A stretch of 39,933 nucleotides of DNA from Bacteroidaceae bacterium (GTDB lineage: Bacteria > Bacteroidota > Bacteroidia > Bacteroidales > Bacteroidaceae). The stretch is from the NCBI GenBank assembly GCA_017556045.1, contig JAFZFF010000003.1, positions 1 through 39,933 of the forward strand, given 5' to 3'. A program made the translations under genes and the position numbers. A model generated the notes under the pieces. That model did not search any database and was not told where the DNA came from. It worked only from the letters and a program-made list of their open reading frames with translations. Below are positions 25,171 to 34,332 of this stretch, piece by piece; position 1 is the stretch's first letter; the number at the start of each line of letters is the position of its first letter.

Positions 25171-26943
25171 ATGAAAAGAAAATATATAAATAGTATCTTG
25201 GTAGGTTGTGCCTTGTGTGCTTTCTCGGCTTGTACCGATGTGTGGGACGAGCATTATCAAGCCAACAAGCCAATACCAGGACAGGAATCTGCCGATAAGA
25301 ACCTCTGGGAGTTGATTAGTGCAGATCAGGACCTTGAGGAGTTTGCAGCACTCTTGCAAGCAACAGGTTATCACGAGTTGTTGATGCAGAATCGTTGTTA
25401 CACTGTGTGGGCACCTGCTGATGGCTCAGGATTTATCGATGTAACTCTTCTCGAGAATGCCTCTAAGGAGGAGATAGAGAGCTATAAGAAGCGTATTGTT
25501 GAGAATCACATTGCAAACTTCAATCACGCAGCAAGTGGTATCCGCGATAAGGAAGACCGCAAAAACTACGAGATGATTGAGATGCTCAATACTAAGAAGT
25601 ACGACTTCGAAGGCAAAAAGGCTGGTGAATACACCTTTGATGGTTTGGATTTGCAGCAAGAGAACATCGTAGCAAAGAATGGTGTCCTTCATAAGTTGGA
25701 TGGCTATGTAAGTTTTGCTGCCAATATCTGGGAGACTTTGGGTGATGAGGGCTTACGTACCGACGAGCTTGGTATCAGTGAGTTGTGGAACTTCTTGAAG
25801 AAGGATTTCAAGAGTGAGTTCAATCCCGCAGCTAGTGTTCAAGGTCCCGTTGTTGATGGTCAGGTTACATGGCTCGACTCTTCGTTCACTGAGTCTTGCC
25901 GCTGGTTCGGTGAGATTGGTTGGCTGGATCGTGAGGATAGTTCATATACCATGTATGCATTGACCAACCGTGCTTGGGGCGAGATGTATGAGATGACCAA
26001 AAAGTATTATGCTTATCCTTTCGGCATGAAGACATTGCCTGCTAAGGGTAGCATGAGTGCAGAGCAAGCTACAGATTCTATTGTTAAGGACTTGATGGTT
26101 CGCAACTTGGTATTCAGCAACACCGTGAACAAGAAGTTCTTTGATGGTGTAAAGGATACGCTGATTTCAAACTATCGCTACGGTTATCAAATCTTCGAGA
26201 ATGAAGAGGCACATGCTTTGAGCAACGGCTTGGTGGGTGAGCCCTTCGAGTTGAGTAACGGCTCATTGTATATCGTAGATGAGGTCAATTATAATCCCAT
26301 GTCTATCTGGCACGACACATTGCGTGTCGAGGGTGAGTTCTTGTCTGATGCAGATGAAACACGTGTAGGCTTCAAATCTGTAAATAAGACAATGCATATC
26401 ATACATCGTGACAGTCTCTATCATGATTCGTTCTCAAGTCATGGTGTAGGTGTATTCGAGGCTTTTGCTGGTCAATACAATCCTGAGTTCCATTTCTATG
26501 TGGATAACGTGTTATCTGCATACTATGACATTAAGCTTGTGTTGGTTCCTGCTAAGGTGATTGAGCCCTATGACTCTACACTGTTTATCAAACCCAATAA
26601 GTTTGCTGCTCGTTTGTACTACAACGATGGTCTGTCTTCTAAGAACATAGAGTTGAGAACAGAAGCAGGAGATAGCATCTTCTTCTCTGATCCTACAAAA
26701 ATCGATACCATTGTATTGGCAAAGAATTTCTTTGTTCCCGTTTGTGAGTTCGACCTTAAGGGATTGAGCGGAAGCATGCCTCAGACAAGGGTGTTTATCG
26801 AGTCAAAGATTGAATTTGGTTCGAACCGTGTTCCCAAAGAGAACAATGGTAACGATAGAGATAGCACCAAGTGGATGTATGACAACCACTTCCGTATCGA
26901 CCAGCTCATATTCGAGCCTGTCGTAGATCCTACGGTTGAATAA
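25171..26943 (+). CDS. FAS1-domain lipoprotein, third of the operon
   Basis: A 590-residue lipoprotein (lipobox FSAC, Cys21, then TDVWDEHYQ). FAS1 unit one covers about 45-185 (NLWELISADQDLEEFAALLQ, CYTVWAPADGSGFIDV, NGVLHKLDGYVSF). Unit two covers about 195-385 (SYTMYALTNRAWGEMYEMTK, NGSLYIVDEVNYNP). The remaining ~200 residues form a beta-rich tail similar in layout to the C-terminus of the previous gene (GVGVFEAFAGQYNPEFHFYV). Its size, domain order and immediate neighbour suggest it and the preceding gene are diverged paralogues. It lies 30 bp after one FAS1 gene and 30 bp before the second SusC. The ligand is unknown. Confidence 0.88.
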   Translation: MKRKYINSILVGCALCAFSACTDVWDEHYQANKPIPGQESADKNLWELISADQDLEEFAALLQATGYHELLMQNRCYTVWAPADGSGFIDVTLLENASKEEIESYKKRIVENHIANFNHAASGIRDKEDRKNYEMIEMLNTKKYDFEGKKAGEYTFDGLDLQQENIVAKNGVLHKLDGYVSFAANIWETLGDEGLRTDELGISELWNFLKKDFKSEFNPAASVQGPVVDGQVTWLDSSFTESCRWFGEIGWLDREDSSYTMYALTNRAWGEMYEMTKKYYAYPFGMKTLPAKGSMSAEQATDSIVKDLMVRNLVFSNTVNKKFFDGVKDTLISNYRYGYQIFENEEAHALSNGLVGEPFELSNGSLYIVDEVNYNPMSIWHDTLRVEGEFLSDADETRVGFKSVNKTMHIIHRDSLYHDSFSSHGVGVFEAFAGQYNPEFHFYVDNVLSAYYDIKLVLVPAKVIEPYDSTLFIKPNKFAARLYYNDGLSSKNIELRTEAGDSIFFSDPTKIDTIVLAKNFFVPVCEFDLKGLSGSMPQTRVFIESKIEFGSNRVPKENNGNDRDSTKWMYDNHFRIDQLIFEPVVDPTVE

Positions 26944-26973
26944 TTTGTTGGACAAAGCTAATAAATAAAGACA

Positions 26974-29900
26974 ATGAAAACATACAATAAATTTATGCAG
27001 ATTCGTTTGGCTGTATTCATGGTGTTTGCAGCGCTCTCAATGGGAGTGGTTCCTGTAAATGCGCAGAATAATGCGGCTACCGCTAGCCAGCAAGATGAAG
27101 TGGAAGAGATCGTAGGTACAGTGATTGATGCTGTGACCAAGGAGCCTATTGCCGGTGTTCGTGTGGAAGCACTCGGAAACAATCGTTACACCGCCATGAC
27201 CAAGGTGGATGGTATCTTCTCTATCAAGGTTCCTAGGCATGTGGTGTCCCTTTATGTGTCTACTCCAGGATATGAGAGTGTAATCATCAAGGCACGTCAG
27301 AATAAGGCTATCACTGTGGCTCTCTATAGTGAGGACTTTAGCTCTTACGTTGAGAATGGTTTTGACGTTACTTCTGTAGGCGAAGCCGTTATTGATATGG
27401 CTAAGTCTACCACCTTTGAGACAGAGTTGCAGAAGCAGCTCGGTGCTCAGGTTCGCACGGTGACCCGCTCTGGTACGGTAGGACTTGGTGCGTTGATGAC
27501 AATTCAGGGTATCAATACGCTGAATTCATCGGTTCAGCCTCTCATCGTATTGGATGGTGTGATTCAGGACTTGCAGGATGGCTATGCAGCGATGCATGAT
27601 GGCTTCTTCAATAATACCTTGGCGGCTATTGACGTGAATGATATTGAAAAGATTACTGTCCTCAATAATGCTACTTCTATCTACGGTGCTCGTGGTGCTA
27701 ATGGTGTTATTCTTATTGACACAAAGCGTGGACATAGCATGGCTACTCGCATCGATGCTCAGGCTTTTGCTAGCTATTCGATGAAGCCCCGTCTGCCACA
27801 GATGATGAATGCTGAGCAGTATCGTATCTATGCCAATGAGTTGATGGGAAGCTATGGATATACCTCTGAGGCACTCTCTAAGGTTCCTTTCCTCTCTGAT
27901 GACAAGAGCAAGTATTACTACAACACGTATCACAATGACACTAACTGGGCAACAGATCCAGAGAATGGCGTCTATCAGAATGCTGTTGCGCAGAACTATC
28001 GCGTAAATGTACAGGGTGGTGACGAAGCTGCTATGTATAACTTCTCTCTCGGATTCTCTGATGGTGCAAGCACAATCAAGAGCAATGACTTCAATCGTTT
28101 GAACATTCGTTTCAATACAGACGTGAACTTGGCTAAGAATCTCGATACTCGCTTTGACATCGCTTATAGCCGTATTGCACGCGACTTGCGTGACGATGGT
28201 ATCCGTGAAGATCTCACAGCAGGCCCCGTTGTATCACCTGGTTTCTTGTCGCTCATCAAGTCTCCTTTCCTCTCTCCTTATACTTATAATAATAAGGGTC
28301 AGTTGACAGGTGCGCTTTCTGCAGCAGACAGCTTTGCTCCTGGCACAAATAACAGCTTTGCAAACCCCTTGTCTATCTTTGAGTATGGTGATGGTAACAA
28401 TAAGAACAATCAAGAGTACACAGTGTTCAATGTTACTATCGCTCCGAAGTTGACTTTAGGTAAGGGTTGGGCTGTATCTACACTCTTCAACTATACGTTG
28501 CATCGCACAAGTGAGAAGTACTTCCGTCCGATGACTGGTACTCCAGTGTTCTACATCGAGGGTCTTGGACGTTCTGAAAATGAGGTTCGCTCATTCTTCT
28601 CTAAGGAGGAGGAGCTCTACTCTGATACTCGTGTGTCATGGGATAAGCACCTTGGTGGACATACCTTCAATGCATTCGGAGGTATCCGTTACTCAAACTT
28701 CGCTTATGACTCAAACTACGCATCATGTCACAATACAGGTAACGACAAGTTGCCCGACGTAAAGTCTGAGTATTCTTATGCTAAGACTGATGGTGCATAT
28801 GACGTATGGCGCAACCTTAGCTACTATGCCAACTTGGATTATAACTATCGCAATAAGTATTACTTGCAAGGTAGCGTAGCTGCTGAGACCTCTTCACGCT
28901 TCGGTCGTGACACGAACGATGGTATTAAGTTGGGCGGTGTATGCTGGGGTGTGTTCCCCTCATTGCAGGCTGGATGGTTGGTTTCATCTGAAGATTTCTT
29001 CAATGTTGCTCCCATCAACTATTTGAAACTGACTGCAGGTGTCGATTGGTCGGGTAATGACAACATCAGCAATAGCGCAGCATTCTGCTACCATGAGAAT
29101 GTGAAGTATTCTGACAAGTCTATGGGTCTTGTGCTGGGTAACATTGAGAACCAATCAATCCAGTGGGAGACAACACGTCGTATGAATGCAGGCTTTGACC
29201 TTCAGGCATTCAATAACCGTCTGAGATTGACTGCTAATGTGTTCAGTAACGCTACAAACAATCTCCTGACTTTGAAGAAACTTGATCCTTTGGCTGGTCT
29301 TGAATATGCATGGTCTAATGGTGGTGCTCTGCAGAACAATGGTGCTTATGCTGCAGCTAACGTGAGAGCGGTGAATACCAAGAGCTGGAAGTGGGAAGTA
29401 GGTGCTAGTGTTGGTACTTACAAGAATGAGATTACTGAACTCCCTGACCAAACTATTGTCAATAAAAACTGGACCAAGAAGGATGGTGAGCTCCGCGGAT
29501 ATACAACCGATATCTATGGCGCAACAATCCTTACCGCTGTAGGTCAATCTGCAGGTGTTTTCTTTGGCTATGAAACAGAAGGTGTGTTTGCAACAACAGC
29601 TGAAGCATGGGATGCAGAGAAGGGTGACTGGCGCTTGAAGACTCAAGATGTAGCTACAGGTGTTCTCACTCCGTTTGAGGCTGGCGATGTTAAGTTTGTT
29701 GACCAAAATGGCGACGGCATGATTAACTTGGATGACCGCGTGATCATTGGTAACCCCAATCCTGATTTCTATGGTAACATCAGCAGCAATCTGACCTTTA
29801 AAAACCTTTCGCTCAGCGCTACTGTAAACTACTCTCTTGGTAATGATGTTTATAACTACCAGCGTGCTCTGCTCGAGAGTGGTAGCAGTTTCTATAATCA

Positions 29901-30249
29901 GACAGTAGCCGTTACCAATCGTTGGAAAGTTGAGGGACAGCAGACTGACATGCCTCGTGCATCGTATGGCGACCCCAAGGGTAACAACCGCTTCTCTGAC
30001 CGTTGGATCGAGGATGGCTCATATCTCCGTCTGAAGGATGTGACTCTCTCTTACAAGGTGCCCGTATCGGCTTCATGGCTCCAGGGTCTCACCGTATGGT
30101 GTGCAGGTACAAACTTGTTGACATTGACTAACTACTTGGGCAGCGATCCTGAGTTCTCATTCAGCAACAATGTATTGTATCAAGGTATCGACAATGGGTT
30201 GCTCGGCCAAAGCCGTAGCTTCCATGTAGGTGTGAAGATTAACCTCTAA
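26974..30249 (+). CDS. SusC-like TonB-dependent outer-membrane transporter (second copy, atypical N-terminus)
   Basis: A 1091-residue protein with a signal peptide cleaved near residue 30 (VPVNA/QNN). A spacer and a CarboxypepD_reg-like domain follow (about 45-117: EIVGTVIDAVTKEPIAGVRV and KVDGIFSIKVP). Between this domain and the plug, the usual EVVVVGYG-type TonB box is not visible (SYVENGFDVTSVGEAV instead). The plug carries TIQGINTLNSSVQPLIVLDG and DIEKITVLNNATSIYGARG. The barrel contains QNGDGMINLDDRVIIGNPNP. The terminal residues are VGVKINL, ending in Leu rather than the usual aromatic. It is only distantly similar to the first SusC, so the two are unlikely to be recent duplicates. It shares the leader AATAAAGACA-ATG with the SusD that follows 25 bp later. 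Confidence 0.95.
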   Translation: MKTYNKFMQIRLAVFMVFAALSMGVVPVNAQNNAATASQQDEVEEIVGTVIDAVTKEPIAGVRVEALGNNRYTAMTKVDGIFSIKVPRHVVSLYVSTPGYESVIIKARQNKAITVALYSEDFSSYVENGFDVTSVGEAVIDMAKSTTFETELQKQLGAQVRTVTRSGTVGLGALMTIQGINTLNSSVQPLIVLDGVIQDLQDGYAAMHDGFFNNTLAAIDVNDIEKITVLNNATSIYGARGANGVILIDTKRGHSMATRIDAQAFASYSMKPRLPQMMNAEQYRIYANELMGSYGYTSEALSKVPFLSDDKSKYYYNTYHNDTNWATDPENGVYQNAVAQNYRVNVQGGDEAAMYNFSLGFSDGASTIKSNDFNRLNIRFNTDVNLAKNLDTRFDIAYSRIARDLRDDGIREDLTAGPVVSPGFLSLIKSPFLSPYTYNNKGQLTGALSAADSFAPGTNNSFANPLSIFEYGDGNNKNNQEYTVFNVTIAPKLTLGKGWAVSTLFNYTLHRTSEKYFRPMTGTPVFYIEGLGRSENEVRSFFSKEEELYSDTRVSWDKHLGGHTFNAFGGIRYSNFAYDSNYASCHNTGNDKLPDVKSEYSYAKTDGAYDVWRNLSYYANLDYNYRNKYYLQGSVAAETSSRFGRDTNDGIKLGGVCWGVFPSLQAGWLVSSEDFFNVAPINYLKLTAGVDWSGNDNISNSAAFCYHENVKYSDKSMGLVLGNIENQSIQWETTRRMNAGFDLQAFNNRLRLTANVFSNATNNLLTLKKLDPLAGLEYAWSNGGALQNNGAYAAANVRAVNTKSWKWEVGASVGTYKNEITELPDQTIVNKNWTKKDGELRGYTTDIYGATILTAVGQSAGVFFGYETEGVFATTAEAWDAEKGDWRLKTQDVATGVLTPFEAGDVKFVDQNGDGMINLDDRVIIGNPNPDFYGNISSNLTFKNLSLSATVNYSLGNDVYNYQRALLESGSSFYNQTVAVTNRWKVEGQQTDMPRASYGDPKGNNRFSDRWIEDGSYLRLKDVTLSYKVPVSASWLQGLTVWCAGTNLLTLTNYLGSDPEFSFSNNVLYQGIDNGLLGQSRSFHVGVKINL

Positions 30250-30274
30250 TGAAAACTATTAAAAAATAAAGACA

Positions 30275-32083
30275 ATGAAAAGCAAATCAATTATAGCGGC
30301 ACTGCTTGCCGTCTTTACATTGGGTGTGACTACCTCTTGTGAAGATATGTTTAGCATTGACTCTAATCGTGTGGTCTTGGAGCATGAGATCAACACCTCG
30401 GCCGACTCTGTATATACAACTTTGGGTGTATTGCAGTGTGTACGCAAAGTAGCAGACCGCTACGTGATTCTCGGTGAGGCACGTGGTGATAATGCCCAAA
30501 TCGATGAGAAGCGTACCAAGACTTCGTTGCGTAACTTAGCTAATTTTGAGTTTGAGGATGAGAACGAATACCTTAACGTGAGAGACTACTATGCAGTTAT
30601 CAATAACTGTAACTACGCATTGGAGCACATGGATAAGGATTTGAAGCTCAATAACAAGCCTGTACTCATGGATGAGTATGCAGCACTGCTGGGTATTCGT
30701 GCATGGACCTATTTGCAATTGGCAATTAACTACGGAAAGGTGCCCTATTATACCTATCCTGTAGTTACTGAGGCTGATGTAGAGAGAGCTTATTCAGATG
30801 AGCCAAAGGATATCGTGGCTATTGCTGCAGACCTTGCTCCTCAGTTGGTCCCCTACTTGGATGAGGAACTTCCCACCTTTGCAGCTACTGGTGTTGTGTA
30901 TCCCCAGTTGCGTTTGGTGCTCGCTGAATTGTATCTCTGGAGTGGTGATTATGAGAATGCAAAGAAGTATTATGAGGAGTATTTCATGAAGAATGAAAAG
31001 TTTGAGCTCAAGATGAGCGATGACAATGGTACTGTGATGCAGGCTGGCTATCTTGAGTTTGGTGGTGCCTTCGCTACATGGGATGGTAGAACTCCTAAAG
31101 GTGATCTTTTACCCACGTTTACAGTATCTACTCCTAATGACACTAAGAAGGAGGCTGATATGATTTCAGCTATCACAATGGAAACATCGAGCGCTAGCGG
31201 TACTGTTTCTGAGGTAGCAAACCTCTTCCGTCAAGGCTACTTGCTCCCTTCTGCTTCATGGAAGTCTCTCTGCAATGCGCAGCAGGTATTCCTTGTAACA
31301 GAAACAGCTGCTGACAGCAAGCGCACACTCAACTCTACAGACAAGGTCGGTGACATGCGTAAGTATGCTTACACGACGACTAGTCGTTTCTTTTCTACTG
31401 CAGATGATGGTCTAGAAGAGGCTGAGGAAAAGCTGATCTTTACAAAGCACAAAGAGGGACGTATCGTGACACAACGCTCGTCTATCGCTTGCTTGCGTTG
31501 GGCCGAGGCTATGAATGCGTTGTCAAGACAACAGTATGCTGTAGCAGCTGACTCTGCTCAGTATGCTCAGGCTCGTATGAATGCAATGAACGCATTCTAT
31601 TTGCTCAAGGATGCCTTTAAGGTGTTCTTCCCCGAGGGCAGCGAGGTGGCTAAGAACTTCGAACGTTTCCATGACATCATTGATCCTGCAAAGAATGACC
31701 TACAGAAGATGTATGTAGGTATCCATGGTAGAGGTACTGGTGACGTATACTACGATGATAAGTATTACGTGCTGACTCCTGAGGTTATTGGTCAGCGTTT
31801 GAATAAGGAGCCTATAGACGTTACATTCAACGATACAGTACAGTTTATCGATGAGCTTATTATCGACGAGTTGGCTCTCGAGAGCACTATGGAGGGTAAT
31901 CGATTTGGTGACTTGATTCGTTTTGCAAAGCGTCGTCAGGCATGGGGAGACAGCGAGTATCGCGATTTCCTTGCTCTGCGTGTTGCTAACAGAGGTGGCG
32001 AAGAGGCTGAAGCTGAGGAACGTGATGCTCTCTATAATAAGTTGAGCGGCTCTGAGGAGTATTGGTATCTCCCCTTCAAATAA
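30275..32083 (+). CDS. SusD/RagB-like lipoprotein, partner of the second SusC
   Basis: A 602-residue lipoprotein (lipobox TTSC, Cys22, then EDMFSIDSNRVVLEHE). SusD features are LLGIRAWTYLQLAINYGKVP around residues 147-166 and LIIDELALESTMEGNRFGDL near the C-terminus. The end, EEYWYLPFK, fits the common SusD close. It differs strongly from the first SusD, arguing for two separate transporter pairs with different ligands or roles. It is the last gene of the operon; a terminator starts 20 bp after its stop. Confidence 0.94.
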   Translation: MKSKSIIAALLAVFTLGVTTSCEDMFSIDSNRVVLEHEINTSADSVYTTLGVLQCVRKVADRYVILGEARGDNAQIDEKRTKTSLRNLANFEFEDENEYLNVRDYYAVINNCNYALEHMDKDLKLNNKPVLMDEYAALLGIRAWTYLQLAINYGKVPYYTYPVVTEADVERAYSDEPKDIVAIAADLAPQLVPYLDEELPTFAATGVVYPQLRLVLAELYLWSGDYENAKKYYEEYFMKNEKFELKMSDDNGTVMQAGYLEFGGAFATWDGRTPKGDLLPTFTVSTPNDTKKEADMISAITMETSSASGTVSEVANLFRQGYLLPSASWKSLCNAQQVFLVTETAADSKRTLNSTDKVGDMRKYAYTTTSRFFSTADDGLEEAEEKLIFTKHKEGRIVTQRSSIACLRWAEAMNALSRQQYAVAADSAQYAQARMNAMNAFYLLKDAFKVFFPEGSEVAKNFERFHDIIDPAKNDLQKMYVGIHGRGTGDVYYDDKYYVLTPEVIGQRLNKEPIDVTFNDTVQFIDELIIDELALESTMEGNRFGDLIRFAKRRQAWGDSEYRDFLALRVANRGGEEAEAEERDALYNKLSGSEEYWYLPFK

Positions 32084-32102
32084 TCATTGATTAATAGTTG
32101 AT

Positions 32103-32150
32103 GAAAGGCTGCTCCGAGCCAAGCTCGTGAGTGGCCTTTCTTTCATTTTT
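32103..32150 (+). terminator. Terminator of the FAS1-SusCD operon
   Basis: The outer stem GAAAGGC (32103-32109) pairs with GCCTTTC (32134-32140), and the inner stem CGAGC pairs with GCTCG. The sequence TTTCATTTTT follows. This is a bipartite but convincing intrinsic terminator 20 bp after the last SusD. Confidence 0.85.
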
Positions 32151-32212
32151 CCTTCTCTTCCGGATTAGTACACAAATATTTTTCCAAGTCTACAAAAATA
32201 TTTTTCTCTATA

Positions 32213-33385
32213 ATGAAACGATATTTTATACTGATTCTGTTCTTTATATCACTGGTCTTGAATGTAGGGGCTAAGGATTTTATTGTGATGATTGATGCTG
32301 GTCATGGAGGAAAAGATCCAGGTGCTGTAAGTGCCAATGGTAAAGTCCGTGAGAAGGATGTGACACTAAAAGTCGCCTTGCTCGTAGGTGATGCAATCGC
32401 TGCAAGATATCCCGAAGTGAAGGTGTTGTATACTCGAAAGACAGATAAGTTTGTAGGTGTGAGTGAACGAGCTCGTATGGCCAACAAGGCTGGCGCAGAT
32501 CTTTTTATCTCCATTCATGTCAATGCTGCAGAAAATCGTTCAGCAAAAGGGGCCGAAACCTATACCTTGGGGGTGGAAGAGGCTCGTACAGAGCGAAGCC
32601 TTGAAGTTGCAAAGCGTGAGAATGGTGTTATTCTTCTAGAGGAGGATCATGAGAAGACTTACGCAAACTTCAATCCTAATTCCCCGGAGAGCTATATTAT
32701 ATTCGAGTACATGCAAAGTGAGTTTGTGAAGGAGAGTATTCATCTAGCCCAATATGTGCAGGAAAACTTTGCTAGTGATGCCAATCGCAAGGATCGAGGA
32801 GTACGTCAAGCTGGATTTCTTGTGCTTAATGCTACTTCCATGCCCAGCATTCTAGTCGAATTAGGCTATGTGAGCAATGCTGAAGAAGCGAAGTATCTAG
32901 CAACCTCTTCAGCTCAGCAACGATTAAGCAACTGCATCAGCAAAGCTTTTGACCGGTATTATGCCGATTTGGTGAAGCTAAAATCCGCAACATCTGGTAC
33001 TGAAGTTTCGAATGCTGTGCGAACGTCAACAGAACAATCGACTTCGGTCAATCCTTCTTTACAAGACGTACAAGAGCGTGTGTCAATATCTGATGATGCA
33101 ACAAGCGCCGATGCTCCAATATTTAAGGTGCAGATCTTTTCATCTTCAAAACTATTGGCAAATGGAGATGGGGCTTTCAAAGGACTTAGTCCTGTGTCCT
33201 ATTATGAGGAAAAAGGGCTTTACAAATACACATACGGTTCGTCTCCTAACTATAACGAAATCCTTCAGATTAAACGCAAGGTGAATGAGAAGTTTAAGGA
33301 TGCTTTTGTTGTTGCGTTCATTAAGGGAGAGCGAGTAGATACCCAGCAAGCTATTGCTCTTTTTCGTAAGTATAATTCGCAATAG
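32213..33385 (+). CDS. N-acetylmuramoyl-L-alanine amidase with C-terminal SPOR-like domain
   Basis: A 390-residue periplasmic cell-wall hydrolase that cuts the bond between muramic acid and the stem peptide, as needed for daughter-cell separation. A signal peptide (ILILFFISLVLNVGA) is followed by an Amidase_3 domain to about 253. DAGHGGKDPGAV has zinc ligand His31, REKDVTL has Glu47, SIHVNA has His102, and ILVELGYVSN has catalytic Glu216. After a Ser/Thr-rich linker (about 255-305) comes a SPOR-like domain (FKVQIFSSSKLL, YKYTYGSSPNYNE, FVVAFIKGERV), which targets denuded glycan at the septum. It starts at ATG 32213 with almost no room for a leader after an A+T-rich block. It is followed 59 bp later by the MCE gene, probably one operon. 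Confidence 0.95.
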   Translation: MKRYFILILFFISLVLNVGAKDFIVMIDAGHGGKDPGAVSANGKVREKDVTLKVALLVGDAIAARYPEVKVLYTRKTDKFVGVSERARMANKAGADLFISIHVNAAENRSAKGAETYTLGVEEARTERSLEVAKRENGVILLEEDHEKTYANFNPNSPESYIIFEYMQSEFVKESIHLAQYVQENFASDANRKDRGVRQAGFLVLNATSMPSILVELGYVSNAEEAKYLATSSAQQRLSNCISKAFDRYYADLVKLKSATSGTEVSNAVRTSTEQSTSVNPSLQDVQERVSISDDATSADAPIFKVQIFSSSKLLANGDGAFKGLSPVSYYEEKGLYKYTYGSSPNYNEILQIKRKVNEKFKDAFVVAFIKGERVDTQQAIALFRKYNSQ

Positions 33386-33444
33386 GCTCTGAGATAAAAA
33401 ATAGAGGAAGTTGGGGATATGTTACAATTTAAAAGGATTATCTG

Positions 33445-34332
33445 ATGAAACGTTTTACAAAGGAGATTAAGATTGGAGGCGCTTTTTTGTTTTGCTTGGC
33501 GATGCTCTATATAGGTGTCAATTTTTTGAAGGGTAATAATGTCTTTTCCACCGATAGTACCTACTATGCGGTGGTAAGTAATACAGGAGGTATAGTTCCT
33601 TCTTCTGTTATTACAACCAATGGATTTCAAGTAGGAACCGTGAGTGGTGTGGACTATGATTATGCCAATCCTAACCGAATAGTTCTTACGCTAAAGATTA
33701 AAGAATCACTTCGTATACCTAAGGGAAGTAATGCTGTATTGGTGAATTCCTTATTAGGAGGGGTAAGTGTAGACCTTCGTTTGTCACAGGGTGACTCTTA
33801 CTGTACAGAAGGAGATACACTTCTTAGTGGCTTCTCTGGAGGCTTGACGGATCAAATAGAGCATGTGATGTTGCCGCAAATCACGACTCTTGTACCCAAG
33901 GTGGATAGTCTTATTACCTCTCTCAGTGCTTTAGCGGCAGACCCATCTTTAGGTGTTGCGCTGAATAATTTGGAGGATCTTAGTCGAAAGATTAATCAGA
34001 TGTCAGACGAGCTAAATGGAATTTTAAATAACGAAGTGCCCATTCTGCTAGCGGACTTGCAAGGTGCAGCTCATAATGTGTACTCCATCTCGGGAAAACT
34101 GGATAATGTGGATTACGAGAGCTTAGTGTGCAGACTGGATAGCACCATTAGCAATCTTCAAATGCTCTCAGTTGCCCTGATTGATGAGGACAATACTGTG
34201 GGAAGTTTGCTTTCCTCTTCAGAGTTATATGATAGCATCAGAAGCATTTGTACTAATGCGAATGCTCTTATAGAGGATGTGAAGGCACATCCTTCCCGAT
34301 ATATTAATATCTCTGTGTTCGGTAAAAAATGA
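33445..34332 (+). CDS. MCE/MlaD-family lipid-transport protein
   Basis: A 295-residue protein with one N-terminal membrane anchor (about 11-28: GGAFLFCLAMLYIGVNFL). An MCE domain follows at about 38-115 (YYAVVSNTGGIVPSSVITTNG, FQVGTVSGVDYD, SLRIPKGSNAVLVNSLLGG). The C-terminal helical, coiled-coil-like tail covers about 140-245 (LNNLEDLSRKINQMSDELNG). MCE proteins form hexameric rings or tunnels that pass phospholipids between inner and outer membranes with an ABC transporter. The permease and ATPase genes are not next to it here, as is often the case in Bacteroidales. The amidase-MCE order just upstream of dnaA fits an envelope-maintenance context. It starts at ATG 33445 and no promoter is seen in the 59-bp gap. 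Confidence 0.92.
   Translation: MKRFTKEIKIGGAFLFCLAMLYIGVNFLKGNNVFSTDSTYYAVVSNTGGIVPSSVITTNGFQVGTVSGVDYDYANPNRIVLTLKIKESLRIPKGSNAVLVNSLLGGVSVDLRLSQGDSYCTEGDTLLSGFSGGLTDQIEHVMLPQITTLVPKVDSLITSLSALAADPSLGVALNNLEDLSRKINQMSDELNGILNNEVPILLADLQGAAHNVYSISGKLDNVDYESLVCRLDSTISNLQMLSVALIDEDNTVGSLLSSSELYDSIRSICTNANALIEDVKAHPSRYINISVFGKK

Noticed and set aside
14859-32083. Reading the operon as a classical polysaccharide utilization locus together with the alpha-galactosidase
   Set aside because: The galactosidase lies 10 kb away on the other strand with its own transcript, and no carbohydrate-active enzyme or Sus-type regulator is inside the operon.
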